From Chitinophagaceae bacterium (GTDB lineage Bacteria; Bacteroidota; Bacteroidia; Chitinophagales; Chitinophagaceae): a stretch of DNA of 64,000 nucleotides. A program made the translations under genes and the position numbers. Shown here piece after piece: positions 20,061 through 31,303 of the stretch. The stretch is from assembly GCA_016719815.1 (NCBI GenBank), contig JADJYK010000004.1:186001-250000 (forward strand). Direction: 5' to 3'. Position 1 is the stretch's first letter. Every line of letters starts with the position of its first letter. A model generated the notes under the pieces. It had not been told where the DNA came from. It searched no databases and was given only the letters and a program-made list of their open reading frames with translations.

Positions 20061-22467
20061 CTATTTCTCAAAAATCTTTACCTGATCCACCACCACCCCT
20101 TCATCTATTGCAGTAATCTTTACCGTATGCTTAGCCGGTTTGACAATAGAGTGTTTTGTGGTGCGGATGGCCTGGTTCGTTAACACATTTTGTTTCCACT
20201 CTTCACTTCTTCCCTGTGTGGCATAATCAATTGTTTGTGCCGTACCATCATCTACCTGTATGCTGTAACGGATCTTTGTTCTTTCAACAGGATGATTGGG
20301 TGCTAATGACAATACAATCCGCACTGAATCGCTGTTAATTGAAAACGAAAAAGTAACAGCTGTTCCTTTTGATAAACTTATTGCACCCCGCAGGTAGCCC
20401 AACCCATGTTCCAATGGTTTTTGACCACTATAAGTTTTATAATCCGTTCCATTGAAGATAAATAATGGCTTTGCTAATTGTACAAATGGTTTATCTGTTG
20501 ATTGATGAACGGTCTTATCAAACACAGCCAGTTTTCTCGGTTTCATATCCATCATGTACTTCCACTTTCCATTGGCAAGACTGTTATACTTATTTGTAAG
20601 TGTAACAATCGTATCGTATGCAGCATCACTTAAATTCCATTCAGCTTTTCCATGCCTTGCCTGTTGTGCGTATAATAATTTTTTGTTGATGGCCGCCGCT
20701 CCTCTTACAGGATATTCAATTAACTGGAACCAGCTATCCTGTTTTGCTGATGAAATGCGTTTTGCCAGTTGCACTACTTTCGCATTAATCACCGCATACT
20801 CTTTCAATCGTTGATTGATTTCTTCTTCAGTCCAGGGAAGGTCAGTAACAATTTTGTACTTCGGGTCGATTTCCTCAGTTCGGGTTCCACCCATAAATTC
20901 GGGCTTGCGAATGTAAGACAGCCGGTAATATTCATTCATCACCGGAATAATTTCGTTTGCATTTGCTGCACCAAATTCTCTTTGCAGCCAGGTACTCAAA
21001 TGTCTTTCCAATCCTTTTTGATTATTTGCAATGGAATCAATACACCATGCCATATCTAAAAACAATTCAGTTAAATACTCAGCAGGTTTAATATCACCCA
21101 CATTCACCACCCACAAATTTTTTGCTCCTTTATCATAAGCCAACCGCATTTGTGTATAAACCTGTGCCGGATGTGCACTTGCCAGCCATAAATAATCATG
21201 CGGACGTCCCCAATACGAAATATGATAGTACACTCCGTTACCACCTTTTCTTAACCGTTCTTTTTCATTGGGAAAATGTTTGATGTATCCAAAATTATCG
21301 TCGCACCAAACCAATGTTACATCTTCCGGCACTTCAAAACCATCGTCATAAATATCCTGCACTTCTTTGTAAGGAATAAATGCCTGTGGCACTTTTTCAA
21401 TAGCAGGATTAATATGCTTCATCAATAGTTGTCTTTGTTCTTTTACTGCTTTTTCCATCACTACTTTTTGTTCCTGCAGTGTGTTAGCACCAAGCATTTT
21501 ACTATCGTGTACTCCACGTATGCCTAATGTATAAAATGCATTGAAGTCTTTGCTTTGTTTTACCCGTTCTTCCCAATAATTATTTATAGCATCATGATTG
21601 GTAACATAATTAAATTCACCCATTGTTTTTTCCTTCCATTCATCCACATTATTTCGCAGCATGGGTTCTGCATGTGAACTGCCAACCACCATTGCATAAT
21701 CAGTTGCCATTTGTGCATTGCCGGGATAATGAAAAAAAGCTTTTGTGGAAGGATGCATAGCAGGCCAGATGAGATTGGCTCTTAAGCGTAATAGCAATTC
21801 AAAAATCATTGCATAGGTCTTCGGGCCGATATCTCCTGTTTCGGGCTCAAAGGTTTTTGCAGCCCAAGGTTGCAGTCCCCAGTCTTCATCGTTTAAAAAA
21901 ATGCCACGATATTTTACTGATGGTTCTGTTGAAATGTATGAGCCGGTAATAAATAATTGTTTCCTTTTTGCGGTATTGCATCGGCCCACCAAACCCAGGG
22001 AGACACCCCTATCTGTCTTGATAGTTGAAAAATACCGTAAGCTGTTCCTCTAGGGTCGCTGCCTGCTAATAGTATTTTTTGCCAACTACTTTTATAATAA
22101 AGCTTTCCCATTTATTTTTAATTAAATTAACATCAAGCTGCTTTGTAGCAATTAAATCATCAATCAATTTTGATTGGCCAATTGTGCCGGCAATTATACT
22201 GAAACCAGTTGCAGGAGTTGTATGAAAAACAGGCAGCTTCTTGCCAGAAATTAATTGCACATCGTTTGCAAACGCATTGGCGGCGATGCTTACAACTTTT
22301 GCATCATTACTATCAATGCAAACAGAAGCAACTGCTGCAGAATTAAACAAAGTAAAAGCTGCAGGGGAAACATTTTCCGATATTTCAAGAACATTTCTTT
22401 CCTGTCCAAATACTGAAACAGAAAAGCTGAAAAGAATCAGATAACTGATGAAATATTTACGCTGCAT
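20061..22467 (-). CDS. GH115 alpha-glucuronidase (two frameshifts)
   Basis: GH115 enzymes remove (4-O-methyl-)glucuronic acid from xylan or arabinogalactan. The restored protein is about 802 residues with a signal peptide (1-21). Diagnostic blocks are LLAGSDPRGTAYGIFQLS, GVSPWVWWADAIP, YRGIFLNDEDWGLQPWA, RLRANLIWPAMHPSTKAFF, GSSHAEPMLRNN, LVWCDDNFGYIKHFP and VYYHISYWGRPHDYLW. Missing bases in the T6 run at 22075-22080 and the T5 run at 21965-21969 split it in three as written. A CAGGAT repeat site lies 49 bases upstream. In this locus glucuronic-acid-capped type II arabinogalactan is the natural target, since no xylanase is present. The C-terminal domain (about 640-800) is a beta-sandwich. 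Confidence 0.92.
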
Positions 22468-22515
22468 CCAATCGTTATTAGAGTTTGTAATTTAATCCAG
22501 ACGCTGCTTAAATCT

Positions 22516-22531
22516 ATCCTGTGGTATCATG
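22516..22531 (-). promoter_or_regulatory. CATGAT-N4-CAGGAT direct repeat (site B)
   Basis: It is 49 bases upstream of the GH115 start, in the gap after the GH28 stop. Over 29 bases it matches site A upstream of the first locus gene at 21 positions, extending beyond the half-sites into a following AT-rich GGATAG-W-TTT segment. This length of match argues for a real shared element. Confidence 0.5.
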
Positions 22532-22538
22532 CAAAAGG

Positions 22539-24063
22539 TTAAAAGCTGATTTCCATGCTGCCAGCCACTAAAAATTCAGGTTTAACACCATTGATACATT
22601 TTACTTTTTCAAACTTCACTTTCTCTGCGTCGTTAATGACAACTTTACTGTTATCCGGTAAAATGATTTTTTCAAAAAGTACATTCCGCAACTTATGTCC
22701 TGCTGTACTAAATCCATTGATATTTATGACCGGTTCTTTTACATTTGCCTTTGTTAAATCAATATTCCTAAATACGAAATTTTCAAACACAGGCGGCTCT
22801 GGAGCTCCTTCGCCATCGTTATTATAATTGAGTTTTGAAAAAATAGTAATCTTCATCAGCTCACAATCAACAACTGTTACATTTCTTACATAACCTCCTC
22901 TTTCTTTTGTTCCTTTAATCTGCATACCATTTAACAAGGCTCCGGCCTTGCAATCCTGTATCAGTACATCACTAACGCCACCGCTCATTTCGCTGCCAAT
23001 AGAAATACCATGACCTTCTATAAAATTGCAGTTTGTAATCTGCACATTTTTTGTTGGTTTGCCAATATAATATCCTTCCGGGTTTTTTCCAGATTTTATG
23101 GCAATACAATCATCGCCGTTATCAAATGTACAATTGAAAATATATGAATCGGTTGATGAGTCGGGATCAATCCCATCGCCATTACGGATGCCATAAGTAT
23201 TAATGAAAAGATTGTGCAACGAAATATTATCGGAGTATATGTAATGAATTGTCCATGATGGAGGCTCCTGTATGGTTAAATTATCAATGCTAACATCCTG
23301 GCAATTCATTAATAAAATCAGGCGACCCCTGCTGCGTTCCCCACGGGTCTTCCACATATCGCTGCCCAATTTTTTTTCCGCCGCCTTCAATTGTTCCACC
23401 TCCGGTGATACGAAGGTTGACAACATTATATGTTCCGTTCCGGTTCAGCGTACCTGCATTTATTAAACTTGCATAGGTGTTGAGCTCCCATCCTTCAAAC
23501 CGATTATAAATTATTGGAAGATAATCGCTGGTATCGGTGGAGCCTTTCAATACAGCACCTTTTTCAATTTGCAAAGTCATGTTGCTTTTTAAATACAAAG
23601 CACCTGAAACAAAAGTTCCCTTTGGGATAAACACTGTTCCGCCTTTTGTGCAGGCATCAATTGCTTTTTGAATGGCTTTTGTATTGATGAAATCAGCTTC
23701 AGCTATTGCACCATAATCCAGTATGTTTAATATATTTCCTTTTGCAGGTGTTTTAAATGAAAGGTTGAACGTCTTTTTTGCTGACTTAATTTGTTTAATC
23801 CGAATGCTGACATGGTATGAAGCCGAAGGGTTCAATCCACTGATGGTATAATTTGTTTTTTGTGTTGATGCCAGTAATTTGCCATTCATCAAAACTTCAT
23901 ACTCTGTATTTTCATATACGTACTGCTTATCCCACAGTAATGTAACTGAGTTGCTGGATAATGTACCCGGAGCAATCATCAGGTTGTATTTGTTGGGTGG
24001 AGATGCTATAGACTGTATGCTTAACAAAACAGCTACAATTAACAAACCAATCAATTTATTCAT
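22539..24063 (-). CDS. GH28 polygalacturonase-like enzyme with FN3 domain (copy 2, one frameshift)
   Basis: This is a secreted GH28 of about 507 residues. After the signal peptide (MNKLIGLLIVAVLLSIQSIA) comes a fibronectin type III-like domain (about 25-110, ending SLSFKTPAKG-like). Then follows the beta-helix starting NILDYGAIAEADFINTKAIQ. Catalytic motifs are NGDGIDPDSS, DNGDDCIAIKSG, GHGISIGSEMSGG and MQIKGT, so all GH28 motifs are present except that RIK reads QIK. An extra base in the A8 run (23370-23377 on the plus strand) splits it in the sequence TIEGGGKKLGSDMW. An in-frame ATG three codons upstream is an alternative start. It probably works on homogalacturonan or rhamnogalacturonan ends. 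Confidence 0.9.
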
Positions 24064-24094
24064 ACAAAACATATTTTTTGTAAGTTCAAAATAT

Positions 24095-25498
24095 TCAGTT
24101 CTTTACCAGAACTCTCTCAACCGAAACAAAATTTCCTTTGCTTCCAGAAAGTCTTCCCGACTTTTCTTTCCACCACCATCTTTCTCCCAACACAGTAACA
24201 GTAACCGTATAAGTATCTTTCTTCAGGACAGGGCTTAAAAATTTCAACAACACAACCGGGTACTTTGAATACAGATCGATTGAAGAAGACAGCACTGCTT
24301 TGCCATTGCTGTTGCGAATCGTAATGACTGCATAACCACCGTCGGGTCTTGCAAGTCCATAGATGCCAATTTGCTTTCCTTTTACAGTAAAAGAAAAGGA
24401 AGCACCTTTTTCATCGGAGCTTCTTACAGTTAAGGTATCCTGTTTCCAACTGCCCGCATAAATAATTTGCTGATCACCAGCTGCGATTGTTTTTCCTTTT
24501 ACTGTTGCTATAGAAACAACGCCGGTCTTCTGATCAATCTTCCATGCTTCTTTGAATTCAGGCAATGAAATTGTGTAACCCATAACCGTAAATGGTTGCC
24601 AGACATAAGTTGCAGCAGATGCCTGTTTTGGAAACGACCAACGGTCGCCCATGAACATATAAGTGGTTTCTTTTATTCCTTCCATGGGTAATACAAATGT
24701 GGTTTGCGAGTTCCAGGTAAGTAGTGCCTTGCGGCGCAAAGAATCCTCTTTTGTCCATGGACCTTTTAATGAAGTGGCGGTAAAATAGTAATTGTCGTTA
24801 CGTTCCCATCCTGTTAAATCAGAACCCAAAAAATAATACAAACTGTCCTTTTTAAAAATTGCAGGTGATTCAAATCCTTTTTCAAAAGCCATGCTTATTT
24901 GTTCACTAATACTTTTGTAATCAGCATTTAATTTATAAATATCACCGCCATGTAATAGCACATAACCGCTGCCGTCTTTATCCTGAAAAGTACCCATATC
25001 CCATTTTCTGATTGGCTTACCATTAAAAAGTAATGGCCCACGGAAAGTATATGGGCCTGTGATTTTTTTTGCTGTTGCAAATCCTACATACTGACTTGTA
25101 TAGCCCAATGTATCTGCATGCATGTACATAATGTATTCGCCTGTAGAGGGACATTTCATTACTTTTGGTCTTTCTCCCACACTATTGCTGTCCAGCTTAC
25201 CTGTTAATAGCACCGGTAGTGCAATGTTTTCAAATTTCCAGTTATATAAATCTTTAGAAGAATAGCAATTGAAGCCGGCAAAGGCATTGGTTCCATCTTT
25301 ATGGCGTTCGCCAAAGAGGAAGTATTTTCTATTTTCTTTTACAATATTTGCACCATGTGCACTAACCGTATTTCCGTTATTATCAAACCAGGGAATGCCC
25401 GAGCAAAGTGCATTGTATTTCTTTTCAGTTTGAGCAGATAAAAACAGACTAGTGAAACATAAGATTATTGTAATTACAGATTTATATTCTATCCACAT
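24095..25498 (-). CDS. GH43 subfamily 24-like exo-beta-1,3-galactanase
   Basis: This is an intact 467-residue secreted protein. Residues 1-22 form a signal peptide. The catalytic propeller has the subfamily signature VSAHGANIVKENRKYFLFGE, CYSSKDLYNWKFENIALP, GERPKVMKCPSTGEYIMYMH and KGFESPAIFKKDSLYYFLGS. These match the exo-beta-1,3-galactanase type of GH43, which trims the main chain of type II arabinogalactan. Family members of this type use an unusual catalytic base. The last 120 residues form a beta-sandwich (YAGSWKQDTLTVRSSDEKG), probably carbohydrate-binding. It overlaps the end of the upstream GH43-like gene by 17 bases. With GH115, GH2 and GH97 beside it, it argues that arabinogalactan is a real substrate of the locus. 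Confidence 0.83.
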   Translation of the reverse strand: MWIEYKSVITIILCFTSLFLSAQTEKKYNALCSGIPWFDNNGNTVSAHGANIVKENRKYFLFGERHKDGTNAFAGFNCYSSKDLYNWKFENIALPVLLTGKLDSNSVGERPKVMKCPSTGEYIMYMHADTLGYTSQYVGFATAKKITGPYTFRGPLLFNGKPIRKWDMGTFQDKDGSGYVLLHGGDIYKLNADYKSISEQISMAFEKGFESPAIFKKDSLYYFLGSDLTGWERNDNYYFTATSLKGPWTKEDSLRRKALLTWNSQTTFVLPMEGIKETTYMFMGDRWSFPKQASAATYVWQPFTVMGYTISLPEFKEAWKIDQKTGVVSIATVKGKTIAAGDQQIIYAGSWKQDTLTVRSSDEKGASFSFTVKGKQIGIYGLARPDGGYAVITIRNSNGKAVLSSSIDLYSKYPVVLLKFLSPVLKKDTYTVTVTVLGERWWWKEKSGRLSGSKGNFVSVERVLVKN

Positions 25499-26504
25499 GA
25501 ATTGGCATACAATTTATTTTTTTAAATTTAAACTTAAACGGCTCATCTCTGTCACAAGTAATTTCTCCCCTTTCATATTTCAATTCTGCTACTTGTATCA
25601 CACTTCGTTTATCATCATACGAACCTTTTACTGCAGGATTCACTTTATTACGGCCGGGATGTGTGAAGTAATAAACAAATGCCCGTCCATCATTCACCAC
25701 CACATCGCAATGTCCACCATTTGCCTGGTCATCTTTTCCTTTGCCGGGTTGTTCAAGGATTCTTGCTGATTGTTTTTTCCATGTAAGCAAATCATCACTT
25801 GAAAAAACTTCCATTCCTTTCCATGCATCCACGATCATAAAATATTTATGCTGCCAGTAAAAAACTTTCGTCCCCTCACCTCTTGTTGCTATGGCTTTTC
25901 CTTTATCAACCCAATTGTATAAATCTTTACTCTCGGCATAGTAAATACTCTTGCCATCTTTCTCATTGTTATACCACATTCGCCAAAGCGTATCGTTTAC
26001 TTTGTAAACAGAAGCATCAATTACTTTCTCGTTAATCAGCTTCAGTGTAGACTGATAGTTCCAGTCTTTCAGATTGTTGCTTGTGAGATGAACAATGACT
26101 CTCGGATGATTCCAGTCTTTGAATGTGCCGGGCACATAAGTGAGATACATGTGATAAGTGCCTTTGTGATCAATTACATCCGGTGCCCAATGTGTATAGC
26201 CTGCATCGGGTCGAAAATTGATATTAGCTGTATCAATATATTTCCATTTTACTCCGTCTTTGCTTTCTGCAATGCCAATTCCTGTTCCATGTACCCATTG
26301 CACAGTTGAATCGCTGATTGAAGCCCGGCGGTTGGTGTAAAACATCCACCATTTCTTTTTTGCCTTGTTGTAAATAATTACAGGGTCGGCAGCACCATGA
26401 TAGACTGGGTCATCGTACAGCGGTTTAGGAACCGACTTCTGGGCGAAAAAACCATCTCCGGTAAAGGATAAAAAACAAATAAAAAAAAATAATTTTTCTT
26501 TCAC
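25482..26504 (-). CDS. GH43-like secreted glycosidase
   Basis: This is an intact propeller protein of about 340 residues. I choose the GTG at 26504 because it opens a signal peptide (KEKLFFFICFLSFTGDGFFA) and avoids most of the overlap with the GH97 stop; a TTG at 26534 is the alternative. Blades include YHGAADPVIIYNKAKKKWWM, HGTGIGIAESKDGVKWKYID, GYTHWAPDVIDHKGTYHMYL and KVIDASVYKVNDTLWRMW. AADP and DAS supply Asp residues at positions like those of GH43, but the subfamily is not clear to me. It lies between GH97 and the GH43_24-like gene, so arabinogalactan or arabinan ends are plausible substrates. Confidence 0.75.
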   Translation of the reverse strand: MKEKLFFFICFLSFTGDGFFAQKSVPKPLYDDPVYHGAADPVIIYNKAKKKWWMFYTNRRASISDSTVQWVHGTGIGIAESKDGVKWKYIDTANINFRPDAGYTHWAPDVIDHKGTYHMYLTYVPGTFKDWNHPRVIVHLTSNNLKDWNYQSTLKLINEKVIDASVYKVNDTLWRMWYNNEKDGKSIYYAESKDLYNWVDKGKAIATRGEGTKVFYWQHKYFMIVDAWKGMEVFSSDDLLTWKKQSARILEQPGKGKDDQANGGHCDVVVNDGRAFVYYFTHPGRNKVNPAVKGSYDDKRSVIQVAELKYERGEITCDRDEPFKFKFKKINCMPIHVDRI

Positions 26505-26520
26505 ACCATTGTTCTTTTGG

Positions 26521-28464
26521 TTATTCAAATACAATTACAAACCCATCATTGGTTTTTGGTAATGAATTATATGTTCCATCTGATTTATTTACAAAACTGC
26601 TCACCCTCAGTTCCCCCGCTTCATTTGTGAAATAAAATTTCCCTTGCCGCCCATTTTCTATGAAAGGCAACTGGAAGCGAAACAATTTCTTATCTTTCTC
26701 TGCATTGATACCGGCCACATACCATTTATTTCCGCTGCGCCTTGCCACTAACAGAAATTTACCCGGATACCCATCAATAAACTGCACATCATCCCATTGC
26801 ACGGGCACCTTCTTCATGAACTCTTTTGCAGGAGATGAAACAGCAGACATACCTTCGGGGCTTTCTGCAAAATGCTGTATGCCCGACAAAAAGATTACAG
26901 CTGTTGCCATCTCAAATGTTAAGCTGGTACGGCGAATAATCTTTGGCACTTCGTATAAATTTGCCGGTGTAAAATCCATCGGGTCAAATGCATTGCGTAC
27001 TAAAGCACTCATAACCATATGTGGCGGGGCTGCATCTGCATCCTTTTGGTTAAAGGTTATCATTTCGTAACCATACACAGCCTCCATTGTCATAAGATTG
27101 GGATAGGTACGCTGCCAGCCACGGGGCAAAGTGGCTCCATGAAAATTTACCAGCAGATGGTATTGGGCAGCATCCTGCAAAATGTCCTGATAATAATTAA
27201 TAAACGACTGACCATCGCCTCCAAAAAAATCCACTTTAATCCCTTTAATACCCATTTGCTGCAATATTGAAAACTCCTTTACCCTGTCTTCATGTGTAAG
27301 CAATTTATCTTTAGGAGTGTATTTCACGGTATTCCAGTTGCCGGCAGAATTATACCAAAGTAACAGCCCTACTTTCTTCGATGCGGCATAGGCTGCCAGT
27401 TCCTTAATCTTATCATACCCGATTTTCTTGTCCCATGCTGCATCTACCAAACAATACTCCCAGCCCATACTTGCAGCAAAGTCAATGTATTTCTTCTGCT
27501 CATCATAGATAATAAAATTATCCTTACTCATAATCCAGCTCCAGGATGCCCTGCCGGGTTTTATAAAATCTGTATCCATTTTTATTGCTGGCATTGCAAG
27601 GTCTGTGCCTAACGTTGATTCAGCAATTGTCTTCAAACTGCCTATAGCAATTATCCTCCACGGTGTGAGCCAGGGTAATTTTGATTCCGGATATAAGATA
27701 CCGTTGGTAAATTTTTCCGCTTCTTGCGGGAAGTTTATCCTGTATTCATTGCCATCCGAAAATTGCTGCAGCGCTGTTCCGCAATATGTCCGGCCCAGGG
27801 CTGCTTCTGTTATCAGAACCCAAACATCATAATAATTGAACAGAGCCGGGAATACCCAGCCATTTTTACCAGGAGATGGTGTTCCTGTTTTCATATCCAT
27901 CATATAATGTGCCTCATACGATGGATTACTATGCTCCCAGCCGCTCTGTGCTTCTGTTTTGGGTTGCAGCCATGCCTTTGTCCCTTCGTTAAACCGGAAT
28001 GTTGTTTTTTCTTCCTTAATCCGTTTTACTTCGTCTGATTGCTGAGGAAATTCATACCGGAAAGCCACCCCATCATTTGACACCTGAAAAATTATGTTGA
28101 ACTTTTTATTCCTTTTATTCTGCAAGTGAATTGTCCGCTTTACCGCGGAATACTTAATTAAAGATTTTTTTGCAGTTAGCATCTTATATTCATCCTGCAC
28201 CCGTTCCTGCTCACCTGCCTTTTTCCAGGTGATGCCGGTTGTGTAATCCTCATCTTCCATTACTATCCCCAGTTTGGAATCTTCCAGAACTGTCAGCCCG
28301 TTATAACTGACAGAATATTCAACGCTATTTTCTTTTGTATGAAAAACAAAAGCCTGAACCCTGCCATCCGGGCTTGAAACAGTAGTATTGAAATTTTGCT
28401 TCTGAGCAGTAATCCTGCCCAGTGATACAAATACAAAAGCAATTACTAAAAATGGTTTCATCAT
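26521..28464 (-). CDS. GH97 retaining alpha-galactosidase-like enzyme
   Basis: This is an intact secreted GH97 of about 647 residues, with a signal peptide (1-19), the N-terminal beta-super-sandwich, and a TIM barrel. GRASWSWIMSKDN, YCLVDAAWDKKIGYDK, VGLLLWYNSAGNWN and GIKGIKVDFFGGDGQ are present. Asp412 in KVDFF is the expected nucleophile of the retaining branch, as in Bacteroides alpha-galactosidase BtGH97b; Glu461 in TMEAVYGYE is the probable acid/base. The start at 28464 overlaps the GH106 stop in ATGA. A retaining GH97 could remove alpha-galactose or beta-L-arabinopyranose from side chains, both plausible here. Confidence 0.92.
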   Translation of the reverse strand: MMKPFLVIAFVFVSLGRITAQKQNFNTTVSSPDGRVQAFVFHTKENSVEYSVSYNGLTVLEDSKLGIVMEDEDYTTGITWKKAGEQERVQDEYKMLTAKKSLIKYSAVKRTIHLQNKRNKKFNIIFQVSNDGVAFRYEFPQQSDEVKRIKEEKTTFRFNEGTKAWLQPKTEAQSGWEHSNPSYEAHYMMDMKTGTPSPGKNGWVFPALFNYYDVWVLITEAALGRTYCGTALQQFSDGNEYRINFPQEAEKFTNGILYPESKLPWLTPWRIIAIGSLKTIAESTLGTDLAMPAIKMDTDFIKPGRASWSWIMSKDNFIIYDEQKKYIDFAASMGWEYCLVDAAWDKKIGYDKIKELAAYAASKKVGLLLWYNSAGNWNTVKYTPKDKLLTHEDRVKEFSILQQMGIKGIKVDFFGGDGQSFINYYQDILQDAAQYHLLVNFHGATLPRGWQRTYPNLMTMEAVYGYEMITFNQKDADAAPPHMVMSALVRNAFDPMDFTPANLYEVPKIIRRTSLTFEMATAVIFLSGIQHFAESPEGMSAVSSPAKEFMKKVPVQWDDVQFIDGYPGKFLLVARRSGNKWYVAGINAEKDKKLFRFQLPFIENGRQGKFYFTNEAGELRVSSFVNKSDGTYNSLPKTNDGFVIVFE

Positions 28465-31294
28465 TTCAGCGGTATTAATTGAACGGGTCCAAGTAATCCA
28501 GAAGGTAATGACTGCCACTTAGCAGCAGTAAACAATCCTCCGGGAGAACGGTTTTCGGCCAGTTTGGCCGACATATTAATGTTATAGAATTTCTTCCACT
28601 CCACTCCTCTTTTGTCGAGGTCAATAATGCGGTTCGCCATTCCGTTTGTAACGATTAACTGAAGCGTATTATTCTGCATGAATGCTGTTGCAGGAACAGT
28701 AACACTGAAAGACGGGCCTATCAGCGTTGCCATTTTCTTCCCATTAAGAATGACAGTGGCCGATTCTTTTACATCACCTAAATCCAGTAACCACATTTTT
28801 GCAGAACCTGCAGGCTTTTTGAATTTAATACTATATTCGGCAGTACCCGAAAACTCTTTCACTCCAGCCACATCAAGGTTTGTCCATGATACTAAGTTAT
28901 CCAAAGTTGTAGCAGCAGGTAATGCCGGACCACCTGATACAAATTTCAGGTCCCATTTTCCGTTTATTATTACTGCTTCTCCGGCAGTTGCAGTATATGG
29001 ATATTTTAAACCAGCAATTCTTGTTGCACTTGTTTGCACAACACAAGATTCACCCGGCTTTAACTGAAGGAAAATATCCAGTGTATTATTATCGCCAGTC
29101 TTTGTATTGGCAACACCGCTTCTTAGAAACATCGGGTCGAACAAAACTGCATGTTTAAGATTGGTATTCAACAACACCCAATCATTAAATACTTCCTTAC
29201 CCTCGTTTACAATAAAATAATATTCCCCACCGGAAATCTTTCTGCGGATACATTTTAGTTTTTTGTCAGCCAGAAACCCTTCATGTCTTATGCCAGCGTT
29301 GGCAAGCAAGTATTTGAGTTCTTTCCCCTGCCACAATAATCCTTTATTATTAATGGCTCTATTCACTCCTTCAGCACTTGTTGATTCATATTTTATAGCG
29401 GAAAGAATTTCGTCAAATGCTTTCTGTTTAGTTTCAATATCACTTAAGCCCGGTACCGTAGACGGCAACCCATCATGAAAAATTATGTTTGCCCCATCTT
29501 CAGACAAAGTGAGCAGCTTCTTCAATGTTTGCAAAGGCAAAAACTTCACGCCACTCAATACAATTGCTTCGTATTCACCTCCCGGCGCTTTTATTTTTTT
29601 ATTTACAACCCGCAGTTGCTGAATTTGCCTGTCGCTGATTAAATCCCAGCTATATCCCAGTTCAAGCATTTCTTCCGCAGCTTTATTAAAAGATGTTCCT
29701 TCAAACCCTTCCATGCCATCAAAATGATGCAGCATACCTTTTGGAGAGGGTTGGTTATTTCTATCAGCAAACGGGAAGTAGAGCAATACATCATTCGAAG
29801 GTTTCCCGGCTTGCAAGAAACTTTGGCAACGGGCAGCATAATTATTCAACGTTCCAAAGTCCTTCCAGAATGGATTTGCCGGTGTAAAATGTACCGCCGC
29901 ATAAAACAGCCAGCCCGGCCAGGGTTCATTTTGTGGCGAGTAATTTGTACCATGATAGAAAATATGATTTACACCACCCAGAAAATATCTATCCAGTATT
30001 TGCTTAACATCTCCAAGTGAAGAAAGGAAATGGTCATTAAGCCAGGTTGCCGCTTCGGCTGATGCCAAAGGTTTTCCCATTACATGTGCTGATGAAGTGG
30101 CGAACTTAAACCGAGTAAGATTTGTCCCTTCAGTTTCAGGGATATCAATCGTTGCATACAAATCCAGAATATTTGCTGGTGAACCATGACTTTGATTGCG
30201 GATAATTTTTCCTTTCGACTTTGCCCATTCATGCCAGGGTTGCGTAAATTTCTCTAACAATAAATCAGAAATGGTTTCCCGGTAATCATATAATACTTTC
30301 TTATGCCTGTCAGATTTATCATTGGCAAACAGAGCTGGCAATTCCTTTTTCAAATCATAGCCCCTTCGCTGGTAGAATTCATTGAAAAAATCTGGAGTCC
30401 AGTTACTGATGCCCCTTGCATCATCTACTTCATAACTATCGTTAAAGAAACCACGCAATGCTCCAATGTTCTTTCCTGCAAAAGCCTGGTCGAATTTTGA
30501 TAAATAATTTTTTAATGCCACTTCATTAAAATGGTCTATTACATTTCCCTCACCACCGGGTGCTGCTCTTTCCACCATCTTGCCATGCAGGCCCTGAAAC
30601 AAAGCAATCAATTTCCATTTTGAAGATGTTGCCGGAGCAGTCCAGTTTAATTTTCCATTTACAACTTCCTTAGTAATATCAATTGCATTAGCCGACTCAT
30701 CGTATGCCATCAATAGCTGAAGAGGCAACATCACATCATACCGAACCTGGTCGAGTGCCAAAGCTTGTAAATTCTTATTTGCAGAAACAGGATTAGCAAC
30801 TTCGTTTAGTTTTAACGATTTCCAGTTTGCTGTTCTTACAAAACTCTCCTGCCTGTATTGAATAGTATCTGCTAATTATTAGCCTGAATACAATTCATAA
30901 GTTTTGGAGATAATGTATTTACTGGCATCTGCTTCTGTGACCCAGGGGCCGCCAAAAGGCCAGCCTGTTCCTGTTGCCATATCAATGCCAAGACCCAAAC
31001 GTTTTCCCTCAGTTAAGGTATGCTGCAGCATTTCCACCCATCGGGAGATAAGAAATCAATGAACTTGTCTTCCGCACCTTTTGCACCGTAGATTGGTGTT
31101 ATTTCGAGACCTCCCAAACCTGCTTGCTGATACAACTGCATAGCGGCTCTTAACCCCGGCTTATCCACTGCACTACCCTGCCACCACCACCTTGTCCACG
31201 GCTTGGTTTGTTGGGTTATTGCGGGCCATTTTACTTGTGCGGATACAGATACTGATAGTATTACAAGCAGCGTAAAAAAACTTTTCTTTAGCAT
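28461..31294 (-). CDS. GH106 alpha-L-rhamnosidase (frameshift plus double in-frame stop)
   Basis: GH106 releases alpha-L-rhamnose, here most likely from rhamnogalacturonan fragments. The restored length is about 944 residues with a signal peptide (1-20). Motifs are KPWTRWWWQGSAVDK, GLGGLEITPIYGAKG, GIDMATGTGWPFGGPWV, APGGEGNVIDHFN, FFNDSYEVDD, DIPETEGT and a C-terminal galactose-binding-like beta-sandwich (VKEFSGTAEYSIKFKKPAGS). A missing base in the G3 run at 31043-31045 breaks SPRWVEMLQHT. Two adjacent in-frame TAA codons (30876-30881) follow TYELYSG and are harder to explain by one correction. Downstream overlap with GH97 is ATGA. The conserved residues on both sides show that this was one gene. 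Confidence 0.87.
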
Positions 31295-31303
31295 AATTTA
31301 TTT

